A stretch of DNA of 64,000 nt from Alphaproteobacteria bacterium (GCA_024640405.1 JAHEFB010000010.1:29332-93331), one strand, 5' to 3'; positions 1 to 9,019 are shown, counted from the first letter of the stretch. Notes: a model not told the origin generated them from the letters alone. Program-made: numbers and translations.

Positions 1-261
1 CCGCAAATGTTTCAGCTCAGCCTCGATGGCAGGCGGCTTTACGTGACAACTTCGCTGTTTTCGACCTGGGACAATCAGTTCTACCCGGAAATCCGCGAAC
101 AGGGTGGCATCATGGTGATGATTGACTGTGATCCGGTGAATGGCGGCATGACCCTCAACCGGGAATTCACCGTCGACTTTGGCAAGGAACCCAACGGGCC
201 GTCGCGCTGTCACGAAGCCCGCTATCCCGGTGGCGATTGCACAAGCGATATCTGGTTATGA
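1..261 (+). CDS. mtoX: Methanethiol oxidase (selenium-binding protein SBP56 family), 3' end only
   Basis: This is the C-terminal 86 residues of a gene that begins before the window. The reading frame is open from base 1. The ending, with the motifs [14 protein letters not shown] and [15 protein letters not shown], is the characteristic C-terminus of the SBP56/methanethiol oxidase family. Bacterial members are copper-dependent and oxidise methanethiol to formaldehyde, hydrogen sulfide and hydrogen peroxide. The stop overlaps the start of the next gene as ATGA, so the two are translationally coupled. The family assignment is strong. The exact substrate rests on family knowledge because the rest of the protein is not visible. 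Confidence 0.88.
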   Translation, partial: PQMFQLSLDGRRLYVTTSLFSTWDNQFYPEIREQGGIMVMIDCDPVNGGMTLNREFTVDFGKEPNGPSRCHEARYPGGDCTSDIWL

Positions 262-623
262 CCATGCACACAGTCACTTTGGCGAACCGCGGCAGCGCAA
301 CCTACCAGGTCAACCCGCGCCGGCCTTTGCTGGACAGCCTGCGCGAACAGGGAGTCGACCTGCCCTATGGCTGCAAATATGGCGGCTGCATCACCTGTGC
401 AGCAAAATTGATGGCCGGAGAAGTTGATCAACGCCGCCAGGTTGCCCTCAACAACCGCCAGATCAACGATGGCTACGTCATCTTGTGCGTGGCGCGGCCG
501 GTATCCGACATCACATTGGAAATCGGGGTCGAAAGTCATGACAGGCTGTACCGCAACCCGTTTCTTGACCCGCTGAAACCCCATGAACTCAAGGCAGATA
601 TCGCCACGCCCAAGGAGGCCTGA
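258..623 (+). CDS. Plant-type [2Fe-2S] ferredoxin
   Basis: This encodes a 121-residue ferredoxin that probably passes electrons to or from a partner enzyme in the cytoplasm. The cluster ligands are visible: [10 protein letters not shown] supplies three cysteines in the C-x4-C-x2-C pattern, and a fourth lies in ILCVARP about 35 residues on. The start is set by an ATGA overlap with the preceding methanethiol oxidase gene; an in-frame ATG 21 bases upstream would lie inside that gene. The coupling suggests a role linked to C1-sulfur oxidation, but methanethiol oxidase itself is not known to need a ferredoxin. Two bases separate it from the next gene. Confidence 0.85.
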   Translation: MTMHTVTLANRGSATYQVNPRRPLLDSLREQGVDLPYGCKYGGCITCAAKLMAGEVDQRRQVALNNRQINDGYVILCVARPVSDITLEIGVESHDRLYRNPFLDPLKPHELKADIATPKEA

Positions 624-625
624 TC

Positions 626-1090
626 ATGCCGGAAGCAGCTATTGATCACATCTACGACTATGATCCAAAATTCCTCGACGATATTCTCAAGTCGGTCAAA
701 TCCATTGCCATGGTCGGCGCCAGCCCTGACAAGACCAAGTTCAGTTACGGCGTCCTGCGCGTCCTGCACGAGACCGGCTATGACATGATACCGGTAAACC
801 CCAACCCGAAGGTCGCTGAAATCCGTGGTATCAAGGTGTATCACAGCCTCGCCGAGATAGACCGGCCCGTGGATATGGTTGAGGTGTTTCGCCCCAAGGA
901 AGAGGTCTATGGCCTGGCCGAACAGGCGATCGCAATTGGTGCCAAGGTGTTTTGGTGCCAGATCGGGGTTTACGACGACGAGGCTGCGAAGCTGGCCGAA
1001 GACGCCGGCCTCAAGGTGGTGATGAACCGCTGCCCAAAAATTGAGTTGTTCCGCCCCTTCTGGAAACCCAGGCTGGACCTCAAGATATGA
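626..1090 (+). CDS. CoA-binding (YccU-like) Rossmann-fold protein
   Basis: This is a 154-residue protein of the CoA_binding_2 family. The N-terminal Rossmann signature SIAMVGASPDKTKFS, the segment VNPNPKV and the later NRCPKIE are typical. Family members bind coenzyme A; their physiological role is mostly unknown. A strong Shine-Dalgarno sequence (AAGGAGG) lies eight bases before the ATG, within the end of the ferredoxin gene, so this is the last gene of the methanethiol oxidase operon. The whole family length is present. No clear terminator follows in the next 235 bases. Confidence 0.85.
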   Translation: MPEAAIDHIYDYDPKFLDDILKSVKSIAMVGASPDKTKFSYGVLRVLHETGYDMIPVNPNPKVAEIRGIKVYHSLAEIDRPVDMVEVFRPKEEVYGLAEQAIAIGAKVFWCQIGVYDDEAAKLAEDAGLKVVMNRCPKIELFRPFWKPRLDLKI

Positions 1091-1325
1091 CGGTGCACGG
1101 CACTCGGCCTCGGCAATGACGACAAGAGCTTTCAAGCTGACGGAAACGGTCTGATCGATTATGTGAAAGTTCGCAAAATCGAAAAATGGAATTCTGACTA
1201 ATGGGTTCTGGCAGCGGCGGCGGGCCAGATCTTTTTTGGCACGCCGTCGTTAGCGAGGAAGAAGTGATGGTTATCTCGTTGATGTTGACGCGTGATGCGG
1301 GATCGCTGCATTGGCAATTTTTCGT

Positions 1326-2798
1326 TCACCCCTGGACGGCTTTTTCTGCCTCAGTGTTTCTACTGACCTGAGCAGTGATCAAACGGCCAACGTGGTCGAC
1401 AACTGCTTTTCTGTCATGAAACTGCTGCACATGCCGACGCAGCTGAAGTGCCCGTTTCGCGCGCTCTGCAGGTGATTGCAGGGCGGCAATACAGGCGATT
1501 GCAAAGCTCTCGCTGTCTGCTTCGGTAAACCAACCATGTATGCCATCCTCAAGCCCGAGCCCGTCTGCTCCCTTTATGGTCGACACAATCGGCAGACCGT
1601 AGGCACCAGCTTCGAGAACCTTTATGCGGGTTCCACTGCCGGAAAGGATGGGCACCACCACCAGCGCACTGTCAGCATAAAGGGCTGAAAGATCATCGGC
1701 ATCCGAAACCAGGCTGATACCCTCCTGGTGCGCAATTTCACTGATCAGCTTTGAAGGCTTGCGCCCGGCCAGCATCAAGCTGGCTTCGGGAATGTCCTTT
1801 CTGATCCGCGGCAACACCTGTTCGACAAACCAAACTACTCCCTCAACGTTCGGCCGGTAGTTCAGCGTGCCCACCAGAATCAGCGCAGGCGCCTTGACCG
1901 GGTCGACGGGGTCTTTCAGGTCAATGCAGTTGGTCACATGCACCGGTGCGGGAATGCCCAACCTGTTTGCAACGGCCTTTGCTGCCATATCGTTCGCCAT
2001 CGTCGTTACATCTGAAACCCCGGCGATTCGGGACACAAGCGCATCGTAGGCGGTGACTTCAAATTCGTGGATATCAGGGCTGTCTGCTGCAAGACCTGCC
2101 GCTGATTTATCAGCCAGATAATGACTGAGGGCAGCATCATCATCGTCAAGATCGACCAGTACGGGCCCTGTGACGGTCATGCGCGTGATGTGCTCGACAA
2201 GCAGGCCTGTGTAACTGCGCTGAACTATCGTGAGGTCATAGCTCTTGCCGGCAACAAGATCACAGGCTTCGCGTACCACCGGCGTGGACAAGAACCCGCA
2301 TATCCTCGGCAGACCGTAGCGTTTCAGCATGGCGAGCCTGTCGGCAGCATCGTCGATGTTGTTGATCAACTGACACCATGTATCCATGCGCCCTTCGGTC
2401 TCAACGATCATCAGGCGGCGAGCCCTGGCCTGCGCAAACAGTTTATCCTGCGGTCTTGCCGGCGCGATCGGCACCACCAGCAAATCCACATCGCCTACCT
2501 TGGCTGCGGCATCCAGAAATGTTCCACCGCGCATGGCAAGTCCATTGCCGCCAAGCGCTGGCATAACAGGGCAAATAACCAGTATCCGGGGACGCGCCTG
2601 GCCAGTTGTCTGTGTCCGTTTCACAAGCTTCGGATCGCTATTCAATCGTACAACCAATCCCTGTTTCAATTTCCTGCACCAGGCTGACTGCAGTTGCGCA
2701 GCCAGCAGCCTTGTTGCCACCCTCTGCCAGCTGCACTTCTCGTGCACGGGAATGCTCTGGCAATCATAATTACCCTGATCTAATGAAAATAACCCCAT
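1326..2798 (-). CDS. Glycosyltransferase, GT4-like
   Basis: This is a 490-residue glycosyltransferase with the two-Rossmann GT-B plan. The N-terminal domain starts near residue 70 (RILVICPVMPALGGNG). The C-terminal nucleotide-sugar domain begins near GTLNYRPNVEGVVWF and contains the donor-binding region LSGSGTRIKVLEAGAYGLP, with the E-x7-E-like arrangement reduced. It probably transfers a sugar to a surface polysaccharide or glycoconjugate. About 70 residues precede the first domain and look poorly conserved, so the true start may be further in; no good ribosome binding site precedes the chosen ATG. It stands alone on the minus strand, and its substrate cannot be told. Confidence 0.8.
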   Translation of the reverse strand: MGLFSLDQGNYDCQSIPVHEKCSWQRVATRLLAAQLQSAWCRKLKQGLVVRLNSDPKLVKRTQTTGQARPRILVICPVMPALGGNGLAMRGGTFLDAAAKVGDVDLLVVPIAPARPQDKLFAQARARRLMIVETEGRMDTWCQLINNIDDAADRLAMLKRYGLPRICGFLSTPVVREACDLVAGKSYDLTIVQRSYTGLLVEHITRMTVTGPVLVDLDDDDAALSHYLADKSAAGLAADSPDIHEFEVTAYDALVSRIAGVSDVTTMANDMAAKAVANRLGIPAPVHVTNCIDLKDPVDPVKAPALILVGTLNYRPNVEGVVWFVEQVLPRIRKDIPEASLMLAGRKPSKLISEIAHQEGISLVSDADDLSALYADSALVVVPILSGSGTRIKVLEAGAYGLPIVSTIKGADGLGLEDGIHGWFTEADSESFAIACIAALQSPAERAKRALQLRRHVQQFHDRKAVVDHVGRLITAQVSRNTEAEKAVQG

Positions 2799-3042
2799 AG
2801 GTAAATCCGACCCGGCGAGTTAACTTGTCATTGCCGCTTTTCACAAGTCGGCCGGCGCCATTGCGATGCCATTGATCAAAACCGGAGAGGTGAGCTTTTG
2901 CGTTGTTGCGGAATCCTCAGATACGGGCACACGAGGCTGCTGTGTTCGTGCGCGCCTATGACCTGCCGCTGGCACAAATATGGGTACGGGTTGATACACC
3001 ATCCGCCGGACCACACCTATTGCCTGAAAAACATATCACGCA

Positions 3043-3954
3043 ATGTCATCTGAGCACTCAGTACCTTCTGTTCCTGATCGAACACCAACGCGGCTGGATA
3101 ATATTCGTGGCCTGGCCGTGATTGCACTGGCGTTCTTCGCATTTGCCGCAGCCGATACCCAGGCCAAGTTGCTGACCGCGTCATTTCACCCGATGCAGAT
3201 CGTATGGACGCGCCAAATCGGGTTGCTGGCGGCCGTGCTGGTTCTTCTCATGATGAAAGGACCCTCGATCCTGAGTACGCGCCACCCGGGACTGCAGGTG
3301 CTGCGCGGGATACTTGCGGTGTGCTCGGCGACGGCGTTTATCTTTGCCTTGCGCTTTGTGCCGCTCGCCGATGCGGTCGCGGTCACCTTCGTGGCACCTT
3401 TCATGGTCACCATCATGGGAGCACTGCTGCTCGGAGAGAAAGTCGGTATCCACCGATGGAGTGCCGTGACCATCGGCTTTATGGGTACACTCATCGTGAT
3501 CCGACCGGGCCTCGGCGTGCTTCACCCGGCAGTGTTTCTGGTGCTGGCGGCGGCGATGGCATTCGCGCTGCGGCAGATCATCTCCCGGGTTCTCTCCGCC
3601 TCGGACCGCACAGCCACAACCGTTGCCTACACGGCAATCGCAAGTGTACTGCTGCTGTCGGCACCACTGCCGTTCTACTGGAGATCGCCTGAAGCCGGTT
3701 GGGAACTGGCCCTGTTGTTCGGGATGGCGGCCTGCGCCGCGCTGGGCGAATTTCTGGTGATCCGGGCGCTTGAGATTGCACAGGCCATCGTGCTGGCCCC
3801 GGTCCACTACACGCTGATTATCTGGGCGACATTCTATGGCTGGCTGGTGTTCGATCAGCTGCCCGACCGCTGGACCTGGCTGGGCGTCACAATCATCGTG
3901 GCAACCGGCCTTTACATCATGGATCGAGAGCGAAAAATGGCAAAGGGCGTCTGA
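3043..3954 (+). CDS. EamA-family (DMT superfamily) transporter
   Basis: This is a 303-residue inner-membrane protein with about ten hydrophobic segments arranged as two EamA repeats, the first from about residue 25 to 155 and the second from about 165 to 295. Typical EamA features are GLAVIALAFFAFAAADTQAK at the start and the LLGEKVG and VFDQLPD segments that end each half. Family members export or import amino acids, nucleotides or other small metabolites, and the substrate cannot be predicted here. The first 24 residues are polar and the ribosome binding site is weak. It is divergent from the glycosyltransferase across 244 bases. Confidence 0.85.
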   Translation: MSSEHSVPSVPDRTPTRLDNIRGLAVIALAFFAFAAADTQAKLLTASFHPMQIVWTRQIGLLAAVLVLLMMKGPSILSTRHPGLQVLRGILAVCSATAFIFALRFVPLADAVAVTFVAPFMVTIMGALLLGEKVGIHRWSAVTIGFMGTLIVIRPGLGVLHPAVFLVLAAAMAFALRQIISRVLSASDRTATTVAYTAIASVLLLSAPLPFYWRSPEAGWELALLFGMAACAALGEFLVIRALEIAQAIVLAPVHYTLIIWATFYGWLVFDQLPDRWTWLGVTIIVATGLYIMDRERKMAKGV

Positions 3955-4190
3955 GCACGCCTGGCGTGATCTGATTTGTGATACGCCGCCATCAACCGCT
4001 CAACGTTGTTTGCAGAACTGGAGTTGTCCGACGGTGTTTCAGAATATCGTAATAGGCAATGGACCTTGCAGGGTGAATATGGGAGCATCCGGCCAAAGCG
4101 TTATTTGCGCCTGCTGGAAACATCCGACGCTTCCCTTGCAGAGGCAGGACAATGCCATTTCCAGTTTCAACCCATTTGGGGGCCGTAAAA

Positions 4191-5717
4191 ATGTTAGCAA
4201 TAGCTCGCTGTCTGATGCTTCTCGTATTGATCGTGTTGCTTGCCTCGGCGTCGTCGGCACAGGAGCGCAATGTCAATCTTACACTTCTGCTGATCTGCGA
4301 CATCTACGAGGTTGGTGCAAACTCGAAGGGTCGCGGCGGGTTGGCGAAGGTCGCAAGCGTATTCCGGCGGGAGCGGGCGCAAAACCCAAATGTCATAGCT
4401 GTACATGCCGGTGATGCCATCTCGCCTTCGCTGCTGTCCGGCGTCGATCAGGGTGCGCATATGATTGACCTGCTGGGAGACCTCAATCTCGATGCGTTTG
4501 TACCGGGCAATCACGAATTTGATTTCGGGCCTGAGGTTTTCAAATCCAGAATGGCAGAAGCGAAGTTTCCTGTCCTTGCGGGGAATCTGAGGGACAGCAA
4601 TGATCAGGTTATCGACGGCATACTTGCTGACCGGATAATTGACATCGACGGAATCAAGGTAGGTCTTGCAGGTTTCACGGCTGAAGACTCCGTGACCCGC
4701 TCGTCACCTGGAGACCTGAAATTTTCCGCGACGCCGAATGGCACATTTGCGTCCACCGCGCGACTGCGCAAGGCAGGTGCTGATATCATTGTGCAGGTAG
4801 TACACGCGCCACGCGATATTGACATGGCTTTGATCCGGTCTGCATCGGCTGATGTCATTCTATCCGGCGATGACCATGATCTGCTGGTATCCTACGACGG
4901 ACGCACAGCATTCGCCGAAGCCATGCAGGATGGCTGGTATGTTGTCGCTGTTGACCTTGCCATCAAGGTGACGGAAACGGGCGGCAACAAACGAGTATCC
5001 TGGTGGCCTAATTTTCGTGTCATTGACACGGCCGACTTTGCCGCTGATCCGGCAATGGCGGAACGTGTCGCAGTCTACGACGCCCGCATGTCCGAACAGC
5101 TGGGTTCTCCGCTGACAAGGACGAAAACCCTCCTTGACAGTCGAAACGCAATGGTGCGGGGCGGCGAAGCACCGATCGGCAATCTGTTTGCCGACGCGCT
5201 GCGCGCGCGGACAGGTGCCGATTTCGCCATCCTCAATGGTGGCGGATTTCGCGGCAACCGGGTCTACGAGCCAGGAGCCAATCTGAGCCGGCGAGACGTA
5301 CTGCGTGAACTGCCTTTCGGCAACAAGGCATTCGTACTTCAGGTTTCCGGCAAACAACTATACGCCGTACTTGAACAGGCCTTCGCGAAAGCTGAGAACC
5401 TGACGGGTGCGTTTCCCCAGGTTTCCGGCCTCACAGTGCAGGTAGATGTTACCCGGCCACCGGGGCAAAGAATTGTGTCCGTCAGCGACGGCGACAAGCC
5501 CCTGGTTGAAAGTTCAGCATACACGCTGGCGACCAATGACTTTCTCGCCAGAGGAGGCGATGGCTATCTGGCTCTCCAGAAGACCAAGCGGATTGTCGGC
5601 GACACGGATGCCAGGCTGCTGGCGGATGTGATCAGCAATCATCTTGCCGAGAACCCGGATGTGGCCCCGAAACTGGAGCAGAGGATCATCGTTGCCAGGA
5701 GCAGGGAGCCGCAATGA
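4191..5717 (+). CDS. Secreted 5'-nucleotidase / UshA-family metallophosphoesterase
   Basis: This is a 508-residue periplasmic hydrolase expected to release phosphate from nucleotides or related esters. The start is the second ATG of the open frame: it follows GGGGGCC and opens a clear signal peptide (LMLLVLIVLLASASSAQ). The metallophosphoesterase domain shows HAGDAISPS, PGNHEFDFG and ILSGDDHD. The C-terminal 5'-nucleotidase domain starts near residue 325, with GNLFADALR and LNGGGFRGN, and ends with TNDFLARGGDGY. The first metal motif reads CDIYEV where most members have ND-x-H, so the usual histidine is tyrosine. Some subgroups carry this change, so activity is probable but the substrate class is uncertain. 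Confidence 0.85.
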   Translation: MLAIARCLMLLVLIVLLASASSAQERNVNLTLLLICDIYEVGANSKGRGGLAKVASVFRRERAQNPNVIAVHAGDAISPSLLSGVDQGAHMIDLLGDLNLDAFVPGNHEFDFGPEVFKSRMAEAKFPVLAGNLRDSNDQVIDGILADRIIDIDGIKVGLAGFTAEDSVTRSSPGDLKFSATPNGTFASTARLRKAGADIIVQVVHAPRDIDMALIRSASADVILSGDDHDLLVSYDGRTAFAEAMQDGWYVVAVDLAIKVTETGGNKRVSWWPNFRVIDTADFAADPAMAERVAVYDARMSEQLGSPLTRTKTLLDSRNAMVRGGEAPIGNLFADALRARTGADFAILNGGGFRGNRVYEPGANLSRRDVLRELPFGNKAFVLQVSGKQLYAVLEQAFAKAENLTGAFPQVSGLTVQVDVTRPPGQRIVSVSDGDKPLVESSAYTLATNDFLARGGDGYLALQKTKRIVGDTDARLLADVISNHLAENPDVAPKLEQRIIVARSREPQ

Positions 5718-5754
5718 GATTTGACCTGCCGGATACGTTTTCCAACATTGCCTG

Positions 5755-6093
5755 CTACGGAAAAGTATCAATAAAATCGGAAATCCTGTCCACAACCCCG
5801 GTGGATCTGGCTTCGTAGTCCGGATCGGATGTCATTGGAACCGACTGAATGATGGCGTCCAGTGCAGATTGCATCGCGGTACAGGCACTGTCGGCCTCTT
5901 CGCGGGTCGAAAAAAATCGCGTATGAACGAACCAGCCGTGCATTCCGCAGGTGATGACAAATGGGGCGGTTTCACCGTCACGTTCGATAGTGATACGAGC
6001 ACCAAGCTCATGTTCGTAGTCGGCAACAATGGTGCCGGCTTCCGAGCCCTCGTTGCCAATTGACGCTCCCGAGTCAAAGTCTACCCATGTCAT
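5755..6093 (-). CDS. Small conserved-looking hypothetical protein
   Basis: This is a 112-residue cytoplasmic protein with no family I recognise. The ATG at 6093 is preceded by GGAGG five bases upstream, which favours it over the TTG start further out. The sequence is acidic. It contains an FVITCGMHGWFVHTRFF stretch followed by a helix-like segment rich in alanine (EEADSACTAMQSALDAI). No signal peptide or membrane segment is present. It converges on the 5'-nucleotidase gene with only 37 bases between the stops. The good ribosome binding site and a composition typical of coding sequence support a real gene; its function is unknown. Confidence 0.6.
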   Translation of the reverse strand: MTWVDFDSGASIGNEGSEAGTIVADYEHELGARITIERDGETAPFVITCGMHGWFVHTRFFSTREEADSACTAMQSALDAIIQSVPMTSDPDYEARSTGVVDRISDFIDTFP

Positions 6094-6591
6094 GCGCTCC
6101 TCCAGATCCACGACATACAGCCACAAAAGCAGTCTGCCGACCCAGTATTCGTAAAACTGCCGACGCTGTCAGTTTACAATGACTGCCTGCAAAAAGGCGG
6201 CTCGTGGGCGGACCTGCAAAATGCCAAGCGTAAAAAAACGGCGTCAGCGTGCACGCGGCAAAAACGCACAAAAACCTTCACGAATAAAGACAGGCTCCGC
6301 CACAACACGGGCCGTTATGGCTGGCTGGCGCTGGACGTCTGCAACAACAAGGACCGCGGGCCGGGAACCGAAGGGATGTACAACACTTGCGGGAGGCAGT
6401 GGGCCAACGAACTCTGCAAACGATTCGGCTACCAGAAAGTCACAAAGATCGGTCCCACTCGTCCGAACGACCAGCGGGCGTCAAAGCTCGGCGTCAAAGC
6501 CGATCGGCCATCGACATGGTGGGCAGGAAGCAAAAGGATTTGCCATGGCAAATGTTACTACTTCACCTCAATTACCTGTACCAAATAGTCA
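6064..6591 (+). pseudogene. Cysteine-rich ORF lacking a recognisable start codon
   Basis: The frame is open from 6064 to a TAG at 6589-6591, but it has no ATG, GTG or TTG before the ATG at 6376. The translated 3' two thirds look like genuine protein: GRYGWLALDVCNN, EGMYNTCGRQWANELC and ICHGKCYYFTSITCTK give six cysteines and several tryptophans. The region before about 6290 is basic and low in complexity. It may be the remains of a secreted disulfide protein that lost its signal peptide through a frameshift, or a 71-residue gene starting at 6376. I do not recognise the family. The coordinates cover the open frame, not a proven gene. Confidence 0.35.
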
Positions 6592-6608
6592 AATGGATTG
6601 ATATCAAC

Positions 6609-6680
6609 TTTAGAGCCGCTTGAAGCGAAACGGGCTTGGTGCCATCAAGCATTTCCATCAAAACGTGATCGGCTCTAAAA
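6609..6680. repeat. 72-bp element bounded by 10-bp inverted repeats
   Basis: TTTAGAGCCG at 6609-6618 and its exact reverse complement CGGCTCTAAA at 6671-6680 bound a 52-base interior. The interior has its own inverted repeat (GCTTG with CAAGC around GTGCCAT). The layout resembles small palindromic intergenic repeats of Rhizobiales-type genomes. The right end lies inside the following minus-strand membrane-protein gene and supplies its TAG stop. Whether it is repeated elsewhere in the genome cannot be seen here. Confidence 0.55.
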
Positions 6681-7736
6681 AGGGCGGAATAGCCATGGTA
6701 GCCCGGTAAGTGGAAAGCTGATCCAGTTCCACCACGCGTGGTTGGCAAACTGGGCCACGTATAGCCCCGCAAGAAACGCCAGCCAGGCGGCAAACATCAA
6801 CACCGAGGCGATAATGTTGCCGACCCTGCCCGGCGCAGATGTCGTTGGTTCATTCGGCCGGTCCAGTTGCTGCTTGATCCGGCCAACGAACCGCAAACGG
6901 CTCGACCCATCGATAAGTGCAGCGCACGCATAAAGCCTCGCTGCCCATCGGCGCAGGACAAACAGGACAAGCAGGAGATAAACCGTCGCTGCCCCGTAAA
7001 AGCCGAACGCGAAAGCCTGCATATCTGCAGGAGAATCAATCGACAGATCGGGCGCTATGCTTTCGATGAACGTTGGCAAAATCTGCACCAGCAACAGTGG
7101 TGCGGACAAAACGACGGTTGTCAGCGTCAGCACCAGATAGCGCCAGCGCACTCGGCCGATAAGCCGGCGTATCAGGCCAATATTCCAAATGGCTCCCACG
7201 GTTCTTTCTGCCGCGTGATGGGCCAGCGCCATTGGCAGATGAACCAGCGTAAATATCGCCACAGCAATTCCTGTTGCCGCCAGGACCGGACCGACCCAGG
7301 CCTGCTCATATCCCTTGTTGAATGAGTTTTCCCATCCTGCCCACCACGACAAAAGCAGGAGAATGCCGAACGGCAATACGGCCAGTGAGGTTGCCAGAAA
7401 CGCCCTGACCGCAGAACGCACGGTATCCCACAACCCTCTCCACCAGCCGGGAAACCGCACTGTAGCAGCCAGATCCGGCAAGTTTGAAATTCCGGCCAAA
7501 GCAGTCCTTCGGTTGATATCGCGTCGACCGTCCGGGCTTGCATGGCGACCAATCTCAATAACGATTTCGCGGCGCATCAGCCGCATTATCCAGCCGAGCA
7601 CCAAAACCGCGGTGAAAGGCGTGGAACACAAAACAGTTGCAATCGCCATACTCACGAAAGCCGCAAGCCGGCCGCGAATACCCATGCTGGCCGCGCCACC
7701 GGACGTCACAGTGTTAAAATGCGTCTGGGTACTCAT
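6675..7736 (-). CDS. Six-segment integral membrane protein of unknown function
   Basis: This is a 353-residue inner-membrane protein with six clear hydrophobic segments, near residues 22-50, 110-137, 146-171, 200-226, 247-268 and 305-340. A 60-residue cytoplasmic or periplasmic loop rich in arginine lies between the first and second. I do not recognise the family. Its ATG overlaps the stop of the upstream phosphatase-like gene as ATGA, so the two are translated together and the membrane protein may act with that exported partner. Its stop codon lies within a short inverted-repeat element, so the C-terminus may have been altered by an insertion. Confidence 0.7.
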   Translation of the reverse strand: MSTQTHFNTVTSGGAASMGIRGRLAAFVSMAIATVLCSTPFTAVLVLGWIMRLMRREIVIEIGRHASPDGRRDINRRTALAGISNLPDLAATVRFPGWWRGLWDTVRSAVRAFLATSLAVLPFGILLLLSWWAGWENSFNKGYEQAWVGPVLAATGIAVAIFTLVHLPMALAHHAAERTVGAIWNIGLIRRLIGRVRWRYLVLTLTTVVLSAPLLLVQILPTFIESIAPDLSIDSPADMQAFAFGFYGAATVYLLLVLFVLRRWAARLYACAALIDGSSRLRFVGRIKQQLDRPNEPTTSAPGRVGNIIASVLMFAAWLAFLAGLYVAQFANHAWWNWISFPLTGLPWLFRPF

Positions 7737-8890
7737 GTCAGGATTTCCGACAGCACACGACCTTCAGCAGCTCGCATGCGAAAACCCATGATCGCTCCCA
7801 CGGTTGCGGCAATGCTGGTTTGATCGACAGGCTTGTCCAGCACCTTGCCCCTGGCGATGCCGGGTCCCAGCAACAGGGCAAAGATCTCGTGTGCGGACCG
7901 GGAGTTGAAATGGTGCTGATAGGGCACCGACATCAGCGGGTTTGCGTCACGCCCGCAATCGGGAACAATCGCGAAAACTGTTCGATCCCGGTAGGCTGGT
8001 TGGCTGTCGGCTGCAGCAACCAGCTGTTTCAGACCCTGATCAATGATGGCAATCGCCCTGGTGTAGTGACTGGCGTTTCCCCAGTGTACGTAGTCCGGGT
8101 CCTGGTAGTTGATCATCATCAGTTGAGGCTTCAACTGGCGCATCGCCCTGACGGCAAGCTCTGTCAGCAATCGATCGCCGCGCGGGTTCTTCAATCCGGT
8201 ATCGCCATATTGCTCGCGCCAGTTATCCCAGAACCCTTGCATCACACCGGAAGTGTGGCTGGCGGTGTTGCGGAAATCATGCGCGGTCAATTCATCCAGT
8301 TGCTTGCGGGCTGCGACGAGGACGTCTTCGGGCGCCTTGTTGTCTTCCAGAATGCGCCGGAACTTATGCAGCTTGTATCGGTAGAGGCCGATCACTTCGG
8401 AGCGGTAGGCAACGCCGAAGTGCTTGTGTCCGCCATAGGTGAGGTATTCTTCCTGCGGGCGGTCTTCACCATTGACGAGCAATGCCTGATGAGCAGGAAT
8501 ATCAAACGCCTTTCGCACGGCCTCGAACAGGGTCGGCTGATCGGGTTCCAGCAGTGGCGCGAGGCCTTGTGCGCCGACCTTTGTGTAAGACTTGTAGCGC
8601 CCGGTCAGGATGTTGAGCGTGCCTTCGGCGTGGCTTGTATCGACATCCTGCAGTTGATCGATGGTGAGGTTGGGTATCAGCGTGCCGCGCCTGGCCAGCA
8701 CATTGAGCAGGTACGGAGCATAGGTCGTCTGACCGGCAATTGTTTCAGCCCGCCGCACACCACCGCCAAATCGTACAATGATGACATTGGGACCCCGATA
8801 ACTGCGCGCGGCAGCGGCAGAACTGCCGACGATGCCAGACGCGATGCTGCCGGCCAGGCCCTGATTGAATGCTCGCCGTCCAATATGCAT
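7733..8890 (-). CDS. Tat-exported alkaline-phosphatase-fold protein
   Basis: This is a 385-residue protein related to the alkaline phosphatase/sulfatase superfamily. The ATG at 8890 opens a twin-arginine leader (GRRAFNQGLAGSIASG, then small residues). An upstream TTG start would only add charged residues. The core shows NVIIVRFGGGVRRAE at the position of the usual metal and nucleophile motif, QDPDYVHWGN with a D-x3-H pair, and VPDCGRD near the end, as expected for late metal ligands. The nucleophile (Thr, Ser or Cys) is not obvious, so it could be a degenerate or non-hydrolytic member. It is coupled by ATGA overlap to the membrane protein downstream. Confidence 0.65.
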   Translation of the reverse strand: MHIGRRAFNQGLAGSIASGIVGSSAAAARSYRGPNVIIVRFGGGVRRAETIAGQTTYAPYLLNVLARRGTLIPNLTIDQLQDVDTSHAEGTLNILTGRYKSYTKVGAQGLAPLLEPDQPTLFEAVRKAFDIPAHQALLVNGEDRPQEEYLTYGGHKHFGVAYRSEVIGLYRYKLHKFRRILEDNKAPEDVLVAARKQLDELTAHDFRNTASHTSGVMQGFWDNWREQYGDTGLKNPRGDRLLTELAVRAMRQLKPQLMMINYQDPDYVHWGNASHYTRAIAIIDQGLKQLVAAADSQPAYRDRTVFAIVPDCGRDANPLMSVPYQHHFNSRSAHEIFALLLGPGIARGKVLDKPVDQTSIAATVGAIMGFRMRAAEGRVLSEILT

Positions 8891-9019
8891 GCTGAATTCA
8901 CCGTTTCGAACATGCCCCTCACGGCACTTTCGCCGCAAAATTGGGCAAACTCATGATGCAGGAGAGCTTCGGGAAAACAAGTCAGACGCGAGGCTTGGCG
9001 GCCAAGACAGCAACAACCG

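Noticed and set aside
3181..3807. Long open frame antisense to the EamA gene
   Set aside because: It is rich in arginine, histidine and glutamine and mirrors the codon pattern of the real transporter gene; no ribosome binding site or family.
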